A DNA stretch of 64,000 nucleotides from Erythrophleum ivorense (GCA_026724425.1 JAIUCV010000003.1:52144477-52208476), one strand, 5' to 3'; counted from the stretch's first letter, positions 12,186 to 25,900 are shown. The notes: generated by a model not told the origin, from the letters alone. Numbers and translations: made by a program.

Positions 12186-13205
12186 TTGACGAGAGGAACT
12201 TGGATGAGATTTCTTTGGAACCATGATACCAAGGAAAGAGATAAACACAGACAGAGTAAGGAGAGAAGGAGAACAACGGCCACACCAACCACGAGCTTGG
12301 CTAACAGCACGGCGAAAGAGGAAAAAGCTAGGTGGGAATGCTGCCATGGTAAGAGATTTTTACACACAGGCTGCTATTGCAACAAACCTGAATTGTCGTG
12401 CAAGGAGTATTCAAGTTGATATTTCTGTGGAGGCACTTTGCTCGTTCTATTATTTGCCAGTGGTATTTGACTATCGTTATGCCTATTTGATACAACATAA
12501 CGATGAGATCCCTTTTAATAATATTGCCTCATTCCTGGACCATGAAGGGTGAGTACTTTGGAAGATTCCTCATGGTGGCCAACGGTATCTTGAAAGGAAA
12601 AGATTACGTAAAGAAGCCAAGTTTTGGCTCCACTTTGTTTCCTTCAATATCCTTCCCACCTCTCATTTGAGCGATGTCACATGGGAGAAAGCCCTCCTGA
12701 TTTATTTATTGATGAACAAGCAACCTATTGACATCGCTGCTGTTATGTATCAGAGCCTAGAATTAGCAGTAGTGGACTACTCATGTACTATTGTCTTTCC
12801 CCATTTGATCCATCAATGATGCCTTAATTTGGGGGTTAAAGGTAAAACTAATGAAAAAGTGTTCTCTACTTCAATGATCTTCAATTACAAAGCTATTAAA
12901 TCACCTCGGAGGGTACCACAAGGTCCTGGGCTAGACCAGTAGGATCAAGACGAGATTGATGAAGAGGAGGCGCCAAACCTTGACGTCCCAATAGTGGCAG
13001 GGTCTAATCCTTCACAACAGGATGACCCCTCGCAAGTGGGTGTAGATAGGCACCTGGATTTGATGATGGGAAGATGGATAATATTTCTGACGATGTAGCT
13101 CAAATTCGGCTTCAATTGCAGCACTTAATGCTAGTGCTGAGTGAGAGAATTTTTGAAATTAGGGGTGACAAGGACACTAGTGGGGGCCAGCCTAAAGACC
13201 CTTGA
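12186..13205 (+). pseudogene. Athila-associated ORF with putative plant transposon protein domain
   Basis: Broken frame downstream of the pol remnant, same strand. 12310-12560 holds RKKLGGNAAMVRDFY and VDISVEALCSFYYLPVV. 12560-12800 holds WLHFVSFNILPTSHLSDVTW and an ALLIYLLMNKQPIDIAAVMY segment. This order (a V-R-D-F-Y start, a VDxSxEAI element, then F-LPTSH-S-VT-ERALLLY) matches the plant retroelement family annotated as putative plant transposon protein, which is common in Athila-type elements. An acidic, Gln/Pro-rich tail follows (about 12920-13200). Stop codons occur at 12550 and near 12820 and 12940. Its function is not known. It occupies the place where some Athila elements carry an env-like ORF, but I see no membrane segments supporting an envelope protein. 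Confidence 0.65.
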
Positions 13206-14879
13206 TTTTTCTTGTTCTGTTTTCTGTTTTTATATTCTTGGTGATTATTTTGTTTAGTTTGTGTCTAACATAGCTATTTCCAGTGAAATGGTAATTATCT
13301 GATTAGTTATAGCCTTGTTAACATTGTTGGATTGAACTTAATTTTAGCCTCTTTTATTTATTGCTAGCTTAGTTTAATTTCTGATTTGTAGTTGACTCTT
13401 TTATATTTTGCTTTTAGCTACTGCTATTTTGGTTTATGTAGGTGCTATTTTCTCTCATGCAACTTTTTTTGTTGGTTGGTAGTTACATGAGAACAAATCC
13501 TTATTTTACCTTTTGTGACAGTGAGAATATTGTCCATTTTAAGTTTGGGGGTGGGGCAATACTTTTTGTTGTTGGCTTGGCATGTTTTTAATTTTGACAC
13601 TAGGACTTTTATTTGTAATCTACTTAATTTTTGTGTTGGATTGCTAAATTATCCTTTGAATGGATTGCTTGGATCCAATGATTGATGATTGCTTAGATTA
13701 TATGCTTGACAGGAAATTTTGGGAGTGTTTGTGAATGCTTGAGTCATGGGATAATACATTGTTTTTTGATAATTTTGGGTAAAAATGTTTGCGCACAAAA
13801 GTTGGGAAATTATTTGAAAACTTTTGTTTTGAAAAATTGCAACAAATTGGTGTATATGATCTTTCTCAATTTCAAGACTCAAACCTTTCTTAGAATTCCT
13901 TGAGGTGATTTTCTTCACTTGATTTTGAAAAATGATTTGAGCATTCATTATAATGCATTTGTGCCTTTCAAGCTATCCTTTATCAATTATATTTCCTCTT
14001 GAACACCACTTGAGCCAACATTTGTGCCTTTCAAGTTGTCTTTTATCAATTATATTTCCTCTTGAACCCCACTTGAGCCAAATTGAAAAACCATCTAAAT
14101 TTCTTTTTGAAGCTATGCATTAGACCTAAACCCCATAAACTTGAAAAACCATGAATCTACCTTGGACTTGAGATAATGGATGAATCAAATTGTGATAATG
14201 CTTACTAATTTGGTGGATGCAAGATGTTGCACTCTGATGAACTTTGAATATAGGAATATGGATAATGTGTAGTTTGTAATTATTTACACTCAAGTTGACT
14301 CCACTCCCAAAAAGAAAAAATTCAAAAAGACTGAGTGCATATAGATTTGAAGATAAGTTTGGGGGAGGTGTTAGCGTCTCGGAAGAATACTTTGAATGTA
14401 GAAAAGAGGGTAGAGTTTTGTACTATCATTTATCTCAAATAATTTGCATTTTCTTTTTTCCCTTCTTTCAATTAGCCTTCACCTTGGCCACATTACAAGC
14501 TTAAAAGTCCCAATGATTTTGAAATTTTGTGAGATCAAATGTATAGTAGAGAGGGAAGAAAAGGTTTGGCATATGAAGTACTGTTGTTGAGATAGCTTTA
14601 TATATATTGAAGTGTAGCTTTTGCTCTAGACAATTGTTGGAAAATGGTGCCTTAACTCCACACACACACACACACACATGCCTTGAAATTGTTAGAAAGC
14701 TTTGCATTATGTTGTGAGTCTTGCATCCTCTTACATTCTATTTTGACCTGTCTTGCATATCATTGGTAGCAACTAACGAGGACTATACCATGCATACATA
14801 GTACTTGGATAATTCATGCAATCTAACTAATTCTTCATCTTATTTTAAACGAGGACGAGTAAAAGTCTAACTTTGGAGG
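13206..14879 (+). repeat. Athila-like 3' non-coding region
   Basis: No gene seen. Long AT-rich 3' part of the second Athila-like element, with G-rich tracts at 13540-13556 (agtttgggggtgggg) and 14354-14370 (agtttgggggaggtg), a 63 bp tandem duplication at 13958-14083, a CA repeat at 14658-14678, and a final purine tract at 14859-14879 ahead of the LTR. Confidence 0.6.
13958..14083 (+). repeat. 63 bp tandem duplication
   Basis: Two adjacent, nearly identical copies, about 13958-14020 and 14021-14083, each containing gtgcctttcaag, atcaattatatttcctcttg and cacttgagccaa. They differ at a few bases only. Confidence 0.85.
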
Positions 14880-16691
14880 TGAGATAACCTCTTTAAATTC
14901 ATGCCTTTTCAGCACATTTTCCTTGAGTTATACATATTTTTTGGTGTATTTTTGTATATAAATCATACTCAAAATAGGAAAATGTGCTTTTGTAATAGTT
15001 AAACTTAATTACTTCACTTTTAGATTAATCATACAATTTTAACCCTATTTTAGGATACTTTTAATACTTTCATAGTTTTATACTTTTGCAGATAACAAGG
15101 AATGTTTTGGGCAAGCTACTTGAAGCTAAGATGTATATTGGAAGCCTTGACTAGAAGAAGATGATTCATCGTGGCCAATACTTTCATGGAGGAAACGGAG
15201 AACGATCCAGAAAATGCTTCGTCACAGCCAATACTTGGAAAAGAAGTTGGAGAACGAACCCAAGACTACTTCGCCGTGGCAAACTCCATTTTACTGAAAC
15301 ACTACATTTTGAGGTTTAACAAATACTAGGGCTTGAGATATCCCTCATTTTTGGACTAGAGAGGGGATCTTTCGTCTGGTGGGCTGCCTTGGGAGCTTTT
15401 GTGCTAGGGTTTGGGAATTTGGAAGTGATTAGAGTCAACGATTGAAGTTTTGGAGGGATCTGAAGCTTTTTCCCTTCGGCTTTTCTAATCCTTTTCTTCT
15501 CCTTCTCCTGTATTCTGCTATGGCTTCGATTTCCTTGATTTTGTTAGCTTGTGGCTGATTACAAGTAGCTAGACACATCGTTCAAGGATTATTTTGAATC
15601 CTTATATGGATTGACACTTGATTCTCCTCCACTTTTATGATTAATGATATATATGTGTTGATTTCACTCCATTCTTAATGCTTGTAGTTGATTGGCCACT
15701 AATTATTTGTTTTGTTTACTGAAATGATACTTGAGAGAGCTAGCTTAAGTATAAAATTTGAGTTTAATCATGCAAAAACTTAAAATTTATGAATTGAATG
15801 AATGGTTTTGTTGGTGAGGTAGAAATACACTCACTAACCTTGTATAGTCATATTAGGGTTTGAGCTTAAAATTGGGATTTTATTAATTGTAAGAGAGATC
15901 AAGTAATTAATAGAATTAAACACTTGTTCCTGACTTGAGAAAACTTTTTCAAATACTATTTGATCCTTAGGCTAACACATATAGTTGTTGGTCATTTTTG
16001 TAAGAAAAGGTTGTCCTTGTGTTATGAAGTACAAGGGGGAGAAATAATCCTAGGTCCCTTTTCATACTTGAAATCAAAAGATGTTTTAGCCTCTTTTAAA
16101 AATTTACTCACAAAGCAATTTTTACTTTTTACATTTAATTTCGATAATCAATTTTTCTGCTCAACTTAGTTTAAAGTATGAGTTTAATGACTAATTCCAA
16201 CTCCAATCCTCGTAGGAACGATAATCTTTTATACTACTTTGTCATGGTCCGTACACTTATGGTCTAAGCCAATTGGTGAACAATATTCAAGATAAAACAA
16301 AGTAATTTAAATATTAATTCTTATAGTTATCTTCAATTCTTAATTTGCAAATAATTAATAATATCTTTCCCATTCTCTTCCTATTCTCGATTACCTAAGC
16401 TAGCAAAATTAATATTATTAGAAACAAGTGAAAGATAAGTAATTGGTTTCTAAGAAATAATCCTATGTTCTTACACATATTGAATTTATTTAGATCAATT
16501 TGCACACTTATTTTGATTTTTTGTAGTTTTAATTATTTCTTTTTCACTTAATCATAAGTAGTTTGATTTAAATTAAGGTGTTAATTTTAGTAATTGGTAG
16601 ATTTCATCTGCCAAATTCTTGTAGGAACAATACTCTTTATTATATTACTTGTGCAATACATATACATGCATGTACACTTTCATATGCAACA
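14880..16691 (+). repeat. 3' LTR of Athila-like element
   Basis: Starts tgagataacctc right after a purine tract (aaaagtctaactttggagg) and ends near atatgcaaca at 16691. The 3' end is typical of Athila-like LTRs (cttgtaggaacaatactc, ttatattacttgtgcaatac, gtacacttt). A length of about 1.8 kb fits that family. The LTR-end motif occurs twice (about 16190-16255 and 16605-16691), suggesting an internal duplication. KEA3 sequence resumes about 140 bp further right. Confidence 0.65.
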
Positions 16692-16830
16692 ATACTACCT
16701 TGTTGTATGAATTTGATAGTTGAAGTTTGCATTCAAGCAGACACACAAAACCTAACTAACAATAATGCTGTAAGAGGGGGGAAAAGGAATTAATCATGTT
16801 TATTTATATCACATGTAATAATAGCATTAC

Positions 16831-16965
16831 CTGCATGTCAATGGAAGTCCCTGTATTTAGGAAAAATAACCCAAGAAGTAAGCCTCTGAATGGTCTTATA
16901 TCAGCTTCAATCTGTGTCCTAAAGTTTGTCTCTGCTAAGAGTGCCCCAGCCAAGAATGCTCCAAG
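16831..16965 (-). CDS. KEA3: KEA3-like exon 11, last exon in the window
   Basis: 45 codons from acceptor ATGCAG/CTTGGA to donor CAG/GTAATG. It encodes LGAFLAGALLAETNFRTQIE, ADIRPFRGLLLGLFF and NTGTSIDMQ. The donor is intact, but the family's next exon (starting LLFREWPN in Arabidopsis) is not seen in the 16.8 kb to the left. Confidence 0.92.
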
Positions 16966-19900
16966 CTGCATTATGACATTTCATACAATTGTCATTAATG
17001 ATTCTCAACTATCTCATATCCAACACAAAATTAAAATTCTGTTATGGGGGGAAATAAAAAGACCGTATCACTAAAGCCCAATTTCTGTGTAAGGAGTGAA
17101 GTCCCAGCAATGGTCAGCAAGCAGAGAGCAAAAAAAGCCTCTGAGCTCCTTGTATCTGCAACAACCTGAGTTTGACCAACAGTTTACTGCCTAGAATCTA
17201 TGAAAATGAGTTTGAATGCTTTTATCTTTTGGGATAAAATGCCTTTGTTAAGCAAATATGATACAGACCTCAAAAACTCTTCTAAGAATGTACTTTCCTC
17301 CCAGGGACAATAGACCCAATCCACCCAAAGCCTTTAAACTTTCTTGAGCAAGCATTGGCCAAATACTTTCCTCAGCCAAATTCTAGAGACAGAAATCAGA
17401 AAGAACAGGGTCAACCATCAATGAATGAATTGATGCATCTATAAGCAGAACAACCAATTTAATATAATAATATCAATGTCCGCACAATGTCGTGGATGTT
17501 AGCCTTCAGAAAAAATTCAAGTCATCGATATATTTTCAGTAAAGAAAAAAAGAACCCTAAAATAAAAAAGTTCATCATAGTTAGTGGAGTCACAACACAT
17601 TGCCTCCAATTTATGAAATTATTGACAATAAAAACAAGATAATTTCATCATTTAAATGTTGACCAAAAAAAGAAAGAATAGATTTAGCACGTAGCTGTAG
17701 ATGATTTATAACAGGAACATACAAAGATACAGACCCACAGAGAAAGACACATACATATATTGAAGAAAACATCTGTGGGGTAGATACATAGATAATTCTA
17801 CACAAAGTTTCAGGGGAGAGGCCAAATGACAATACACCACAAATTTTTGGGGGAAGGGGTTTCCCATCCTGTATGCATCAGTGGCTACCACTGGGCAAGT
17901 TGGTACAACAAATAGTAAAAATATCTCCATCAGACAAAATTTGCATGTATCATACAAAAGCCAATGACTGGAGAACGTTAAAGGTCTAAAAAATTGAGGG
18001 ATTTGATTTAAACATAAATCAAAGCATGAAAAAGAGCTGCACTAAACCTGAAAGTATTAACACCATCACTGCCTATAGATGCAAACAATGTGTTACATTT
18101 TCTTTTTTTTTTTTGGGGGGGGGGGGGGGTTGTGGAAGGAAGAAGAAGAAGAACTGGCATTCATAAATTTAGATATTATTCACAGTTTACATCTCACCTG
18201 GCTCTCCAGTATTGGAAGAATGACCAAAAGTGGGACAACAGCTATGTCCTGCAGATATCAGACAGAAAAAGGGACAAATTTAAGTTGTTCCTGCTCTGAC
18301 ATCATCTCAAGTCAATCTAGAATGGTATATCAGCAAATAATCAACAGGTAAACGAGAACATATAAAAGGATTTCTATCTACTACATAGTTAATTGACAAA
18401 GACAGAGCAACCAAGCAAAAATATGAGACAAAAACCTGCAAAAGAAGTATTCCAAGAGTTGCCGAACCAAATCTTGTAGGAAGCTCACCTTTCTCTGCAA
18501 GAAGCTAGATTTATATATGCTTGGTAAGCTATGTTAACCAAATTATTACCATAATGGTACTTATGTTTATTGCACAACTAAAATCACCCAAACATAGCAA
18601 ACTTAAACCTTATTTTCACCATGATTTCTTTCAATAAACACTGCACAGCTAAAGACTGTACAGCAGAGCAAGTAATAGCATATAAACAAAAAGGGCTGCA
18701 AAGAGAAGGCGACATATCAAGAAATTGCTTGCCAGAAGAAAAAGAATCAGCATGAAGTTGTAGGGATAGAGAGGAAATTGACATAAATATTAACTACAAA
18801 AGGGATAACCACAAGAAAGATATTATATTCAAAGAATCAATTATTTCAAAATAGGGCATAAAGGAGGGAGTTAGGGACAGAAGAATGCAAAGAATTTCAG
18901 CTTTCTAAATCAGCTATATATTTTGGTTGTATTAATTAAACAAACCAAAGACCACAATCTCTGGTATCCCTATTGAGACTTTTCTCCTGAATTTAGATGC
19001 AATGTTGAAAAGTGAATATGTCTATATGTATTATATAAAACCATGGCTGTGCTTGTTCACATTACCGAAACACTCTTTATCTTTGCCTCAAAATTGAAAA
19101 TCCTCCAATAGTCTTGTTAATACTTTTGCTGCTGTAAGTCAAGCACTTGTTTTTCTTTTAATCATTATCGAAGATGTTTCACGCTTATTGAAAAATCTGA
19201 ATATTGGTGACTGAAGGTTATAGGTTATAAAACAAGATACTTGCATAAGGCATACTTATACAAGTACAATTACTATAGCTTGAATATAATAATACATCAA
19301 AATTTTAGGCACTTCATGTTTTTCTATGTACAAGGTTACAGAATTAGCTTGTATATTATTAGCAGAGATTCATAATCAAAAATACCTGTAGAACAAATGC
19401 AGAAGATGAGAGAGAGAGAGCAGCACCAATCACTACAGCTTCATCAATGCTCCTGATGTTCACCTACAAACAAAATATTAAAAGAATGGAACAAACTCAT
19501 AGAGCCTCTTCTAGGGCTATTTGGATACTGTTATAAAATAGGAAAAATTTCTGTTATTATAGAATAATAAATATTACCATAAAAATTATTGTAAGTAGTA
19601 TACATAATCATAAAGATTGGATTAGCATAATTATATGAATTAGTATTTTCCTATTTTAGAATTTCCTATTTTAAAGGAACGTGATATATATAACTAGGTG
19701 TATTATTTATGAATAACACCATATTCAACCTTCAAGTTTCATGGTATCAAAGCTTAAGGCCTGAAATCTGTCTAAGTTCTTTGGTGTGCCTGGGTCTCTT
19801 ATATAAGTAGCTCATTAGGTGCTCATTAGGAGGTTCAGAACCCTCCAATTGACCTCTCACTAAAATTTGGCGACCAATACCGATGTGTGAGGGCGTGTGA

Positions 19901-22900
19901 GCTAGATTCTCTCACTCCAATCTCTTTCGCTGGCGACAACTCCTTTGTTCTTGCCTTTTTCCTTTGGTTTTCAAGTGTGGGTGTTTTGTTTAGTCCTTTT
20001 GTCTAGTTGTTTTTTGCTTCATCCTTTTGGTATTTAGGTGTAAAAGTTATTTGGATCTTTGTCTAGGTTCTCTTATTGGTTGTCATGCACCATTTGTGAT
20101 TCTGTTTCAATATTCCTTTGGTTGTTTGGTGTTTTGCTTCTTTAATGGCAGAAAGTAAATCCACCGTCATAGCTTATGTGATTCCTGTGGTGACAAAGAT
20201 TATTGAACACAAGCTTAATGGCTCCAACTATTTGGATTGGAGCAAAATAGTTCAAATGTGCTTACAAAGCATTGAGAAAGATGATCACCTTACCAACAAC
20301 CCTCTTATAGGTAATATGAAGCAAGCCCAATTGAGAAATGATGTAAGAATATTTTTACATGTTCAAAACTCCATTGATAATAGGGTAATTGGCTTGATCA
20401 ATCATTGTAACTTTGTTAAGGAATTGATGGATTATCTAGACTTCTTATATTCTAGTAAAGGGAATATCTCTTATATCTATGAGATGTGTAAAACCTTTTA
20501 CCATGTGGAGAAGGAGGATAGGCTACTCATAGCCTATTTTATGGATTTCAAAAGAATTTTTAAGGAACTTAATGTGTTGTTATCTTTTAGTTCTGATGTG
20601 AAGGTTCAACAAGTTCAACAAGAAAAAATAGCTATCATGAGTTTCCTTATTGGTCTCCCTCTAAAATTTGAGAGGCTCAAATTTTAGATTCTATTTGGAT
20701 CTAAGATTTCTTCTCTGCAGGATAATTTTGCTAGAGTGCTTCATATAGAAAGCTTCCAAAAATATCAGCCTATTAATAACAATAGTTCTCTTGTAAGTCA
20801 TAGTGGTTATGAGCTTGGACATTAGAACGATAAAGGTCGCAACAAGATAGGTGGAATGAACAATCGCACCAAAAGTGCTACTAGTTACAGTCAAAAGTCA
20901 AGAGGAATTATGTACTACTATTGTCATAAGCTAGGCCATATGAAGCACAATTGTGAGAAACTTCAAAACAAATGCCAAAGAACTTAATCAACAAATGTTA
21001 TATCATCTTTTAAAAAGAACATTTTGGTCTTTGCTGAGGAGTTTGCCCAATTATCTCAGTATCAGGAATTATTGAAATCCACTACTCCTTTTCTTATTGC
21101 TATTACTAAGTTAGATATACTCACTACATGTCTTATCTCTTCATCGTCCAAATGGGTCATTGATTCTTGTGCCATAGATCACATGATAGGTAACCCAAAC
21201 CTCTTTTACGCTTTCCAATTATATTCCACCTCCTCTCATGTTACTTTAGCATATGGGTCTATTTCTTGTGTTCTTGGTTTTGAAATTATTAATCCAGCCT
21301 CGTCACTTTCTTAGTCCTCACTGCTGAGTTTACCTAATTTCTTTTTTAATCTAATTTCTACTAGTAAACTCACTCATACCTTGAATTGTTTTATTTCATT
21401 TTTTCTTATCATTGTTTATTTCAAGATCTTACGACGAAGTGAATTATTGGTAAAGGATATGAATCTAAAGGTCTCTATATTCTTGATATACAAGTGCTGA
21501 GATCCATTACTTGTTCTAATGCTTTGACTCCCTTTGAAGTGCATTGTCAGTTAGGCCATCTCTCTCTACCTTCTCTCAAGAAACTTTGTCTTTGGTTTAA
21601 ACATTTGTCATCTTTGGATTGTGAGTCGCCAAATATCATCATCTTCCCTTAGTGTCTAAAGTAAATAAATGGGTTGTGTTCGCATTTGAATTAATTCATT
21701 CTTATATTTGGCATCCTTGTCAAATATGTCTGAATCTAGTTTTAAATATTTTGTTACTTTTGTCAATGATTATTCTTGTATTACATGGTTATATTTAATG
21801 AAAGACCATTCTAAGTTGCTTTCTTATTTTTGTGCCTTTTATATTAAAATAAAAACTCAATTCAATGTTTTTATGCATACTTTAAGAAATGATAATGCCA
21901 AAGAATACTTTTTAGATTCTTTTCAATCTTAGATGGCTCAAAATGGCATTCTTCATCAATCTTCTTGTGTTGATACACCATCCTAAAATGGGGCTATTGA
22001 GCTGAAAAATAGACATTTACTTTAAGTTGCTTGAGCCCTTTTTTTTCCCAAATGAAAGTTCCTAAACAATTCTAGGCTAATACTATCTCTACATCTTGTT
22101 TCTTGATTAATCGGATGCCTTCCTCTGTTGTTGATGGTGATATTCCATATGCTATTCTCTTTCCTTCCAAGCCTTTGTTTCCTATTGAACTCAAAATATT
22201 TGGCAGTACTTGTTTCGTTCAAGATATTCGTCCCCAAGTCACCAAATTAGATCCAAAGTCACTTAAATGTATGTTTTCTGGCTACTCCCATCTTCAGAAA
22301 GGATACAGATATTTTTCCCCTACACTTAACTGCTATTTTGTCTCCATAGATGTCACTTTCCATGAAAACATCCTCATATTTTCCTCATTTTCTATTTATA
22401 ACAATCAAGGGGAGGAAGATGATATGTTGGTCTATATTGTGACTTATTCTAACAATTCTCTAGGTATTCCTACAACTGCTCCAGAGTCTACTCGGTCACC
22501 CATTGTCCATGTCTATTCCAAACAACGAGACTACTGCTTCCAATCCAGACTCGTGCCCTTCATTATCCTCTTTGTTGTTGGATTCAGTATTAAGTGATTT
22601 TGACCCTAGCCTTGATCTTCTATAACTCTTCAAAAAGGTAAACGCCATTGTACTTATCCAATTTCCTCATTTGTTTCCTTCTTCCAACTCTTTTATTGCA
22701 TCCTTAGGTACTGTTTTGCTTCCTAAAACTATTCATGAAGCTTTGTCTTGCCCTAGCTAGCATGCTACTATGATAGAAGAAATGATTGTTCTTCGTGATA
22801 ATAGCACTTGGAAGTTAGTGAATTTTCCTACTAACAAGAAGGTCATTGGGTGCAAATACATGTTTTTGGTCAAATTAAATCCCGATGGCTTGGTAGCTCA

Positions 22901-25900
22901 TTTTAAAACCTGTCTTGTTGGTAAAAGATATGCCCAAACTTATGTTATTGATTATTCAAATACTTTCTCTCCAATAGCTAAGCTAGCCTCTATTCGGTTG
23001 TATGAGATTATATAAATATATCAACTATTAAGTGAAGTCGGTCTCAAGTCTTCATTGCCAACAAAGTTATGGTGTGACAACCAAGCTGCTCTTCATATTG
23101 CCTCTAATCCTATGTTTCATGAATAAATCAAGCATATTGACATCAACTGTCATTTTATTCATGAAAAGATCCTAGAAAAATTCATCTCTACAACATATGT
23201 CAAAATGGGAAATTAAGAGATATCTTCACAAAAGCTTTAAATGGAGCCCAAATTGATTACATTTGTAACAAGTTAGGCATGATTGACATCTATACTCTAA
23301 CTTGAGGAGAAGTGTTATAGAATAAGAAAGATTTATGTTATTAAAGAATAGGAAATATTACTGTAAATATTCTTGTAATTAATATACATAATCTTAGAGA
23401 TTGGACTAGCAGAATTACAGGAATTAATATTTTCCTATTTTAAAGGTACATAATGTATACACATAGGTGTATTGTTTATGAATAACATCATGGTTTACAG
23501 CCTTCAAGTTTCAAATACAAACCTTTTCTTGAAAGCTATAATTTAATATCCTAATTCAAAACTAAGTTTCTCGCAGCATAATTATTTAACTTTCGCAAAA
23601 ATCCCTTAACTCAAAATGAAAGCATGGGAAATTTCATAAAAGAACACAGTACGTTGTTAGGACACCAAATTCATACTAGCACTGTCAAATCTTTGTTTTA
23701 TGTCCCAAAAAAGAAAAACAAAAGAGGAAAAGGGTAAAAAGGGAAAGAAAGCAATGTTTAACATCAAGGACAATCAATAAGCTGATCTAGAGGAAAAATA
23801 ATAATAAAACAGATATATATATATATATATAATGTTTGGCTAAATAAATAAAATAAACAATGAATTGTATAAACCAAATCCAAATAGCATCAAGGTTAAA
23901 ACTTGTGAAGAAATCAAAGACTCAGGGATGTAAGGATTTTCTAGACTATTGTCAACTTGGATCAAGTATAATGTAAAGGAACCACTTGGCCTAAAAGCTC
24001 AAGCCGTTAGCAAAGGCCCAAAAATAGTTTCTATAACTCTTAACAGCATGAAATCAAAGCCTATTAGTCCACCATTGAAGCTTGGACAGATCACCAATAC
24101 ATCTAATGGATGTAGTTCCACAGTTAAAATTCATGTACCCCAGAATGTGCTACTCTCCCAAACAAAATAGAGTTCATTTCTCTCATCACAAATGCACTTC
24201 TCTCACAAACAGAATACAGCTAGAGGCTCTAGTTCTGCAGTTCTTTTTTATGGACACCATTTGATCCCTGTTTCTTTTATTTCCACACTCCTCATAGGAC
24301 ACCCATTTTAAAATGAAGGCTTTCTTGTGATTTTAAATCTACTTCCATAATGAAGTAATTAAAACTGAAACAAATATGAAAATTGAAAATAGTTTTGACC
24401 ATAAAAAACAGATCCCAAAGTTAAAGCTTCTACAAATTGCATAGCATCAAATAGCAAATTTTACTAAATCCGATCTAAGAGTAAGCTACCAAATTAGAAA
24501 CCTGAAACTCTAAGAGAAAAGCACATTAGTAACAAATGTACAATGGAGTATTCACTGCTCTTAGAAACAAGCAAATGATTTACAATGTGTAGTGACCACA
24601 AATGACAAAGCTGATGATTCACAAGAATACTTTTCAGCAAAATTGTAGGGTTATTGATGGAATTCTAAGGAGTTGGTTGACACATTGCATATCTGCACCT
24701 CTTCATTTTTCTCTGGTTGTTCAGCATCATTTTCCATAGTGGCGGCACCAAATTCTAATAAGAATCCCTCCCCCTTGGCTTTTAGGGACTTATAAATAGC
24801 TTTGAGTAATGCAGTACTCTAAGTTAGGGTGGGATCCCTTTTAAGACACACCCACCTTTTCCCTATCTTGATCTTCATACAGGATTGACCCCAATTGACC
24901 CTTATCTCTCCAAGTGACTCCAGCCAAGCAATTCTCAAAACCAGATCCACATTGCCCATGGCAAAAGGGTAAAGAGTTTGAACTACTTTAAGCCCTTGTA
25001 GCTCCAAACTCGCCTCATTACACTTCCCTTTAGTTATATTTTCCTCCAATCTCCCAGTGTTTACGCTGTAACATTTGGAATCCTGCAAGGATTCCCAACT
25101 TCTCCACTAGCTTGTTGAATATGAAATTGAGTGACTCCGAGTGACTCCACTATCTGTTAGCACCACTACCGCTTCCCCACATGTTCTTTCCATTAATTTC
25201 ATTGTTTTAGGCCCAATTATTCCTAACACGGAGGTTAGTGAAAGCTCCATTGCTGTCATTTCCTTTTCAAGCTCTTCAACCTCTGTAACTTCTAATTCTT
25301 CCTTGTTAAAATCTGTCTCTTCTTTCTCCTCTGTCAGAATCATCATTTGAAATTGTTTATTCATGCATTTATGATTAGGGCAAAATTTTTCTTGTTCTCC
25401 TATTTATCTCTGCTTCTGTCAATCTCTTCTTGGTGCTGCTACTACCACTACTGCTAGCAGTTGTGGTTATAGGAATAGTGACCTTACTGCTTATTGCCTT
25501 AGTGACATCACCCCCTCTACTCTCAAAACTTTGGCTTAACCACTCATGCCCAAGCTTTTAGGTAACTCCATTGGACTAAAAAATTTAGAATAAGTGGGCT
25601 TAAATCCATTTTCTTTGGCCCCCAAGTTGGACTTTAACCCTTCTAACTTCCTTTCCTCTCTAGCTTTTTGTAGCACTAAATTCGTCCCTCCCACTTGATA
25701 GGCATAATCCATTAACTGCTTTAGGGATTTTGGTTGCATCAACCTAACCTTAGCTCTAATTTGTTCCACTAGCCCATTTTTAAAAGCCTCCATGAGCAAC
25801 TCATCGAGCACATCTACCAATGTCGCTAAGAGTAATTCAAACCTCTCCCTTGATTCTTCTACTATGCCTTCTTGTTTCAAACCCATCAACCTTTCATAAT

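Larger units (their letters stand above)
19529..23513 (+). mobile_element. Ty1/copia retrotransposon with both LTRs, inside KEA3 intron 5
   Basis: 3,985 bp element on the strand opposite to the gene. 5' LTR 19529-19741 and 3' LTR 23313-23513 share ends (TGTTATA..., ...ttcaagtttca) and most of their length. A primer-binding site (tggtatcaaagc) follows the 5' LTR and a purine tract (cttgaggagaag) precedes the 3' LTR. Flanking 5-mers are gatac (19524-19528) and aatac (23514-23518), a target duplication with one mismatch. Between the LTRs, gag, integrase and pieces of RT and RNase H are present but broken, and most of RT is deleted. Confidence 0.9.

Noticed and set aside
12089..12367. Minus-strand frame of 92 codons rich in Leu/Ser
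   Set aside because: It lies antisense to the Athila-like plus-strand domains at 12070-12370, which are recognisable; the hydrophobic look follows from Lys/Arg/Glu-rich sense codons.
23812..23832. AT dinucleotide run considered as a possible promoter TATA or element end
   Set aside because: A plain microsatellite inside a KEA3 intron, about 300 bp outside the copia LTR; no associated structure.
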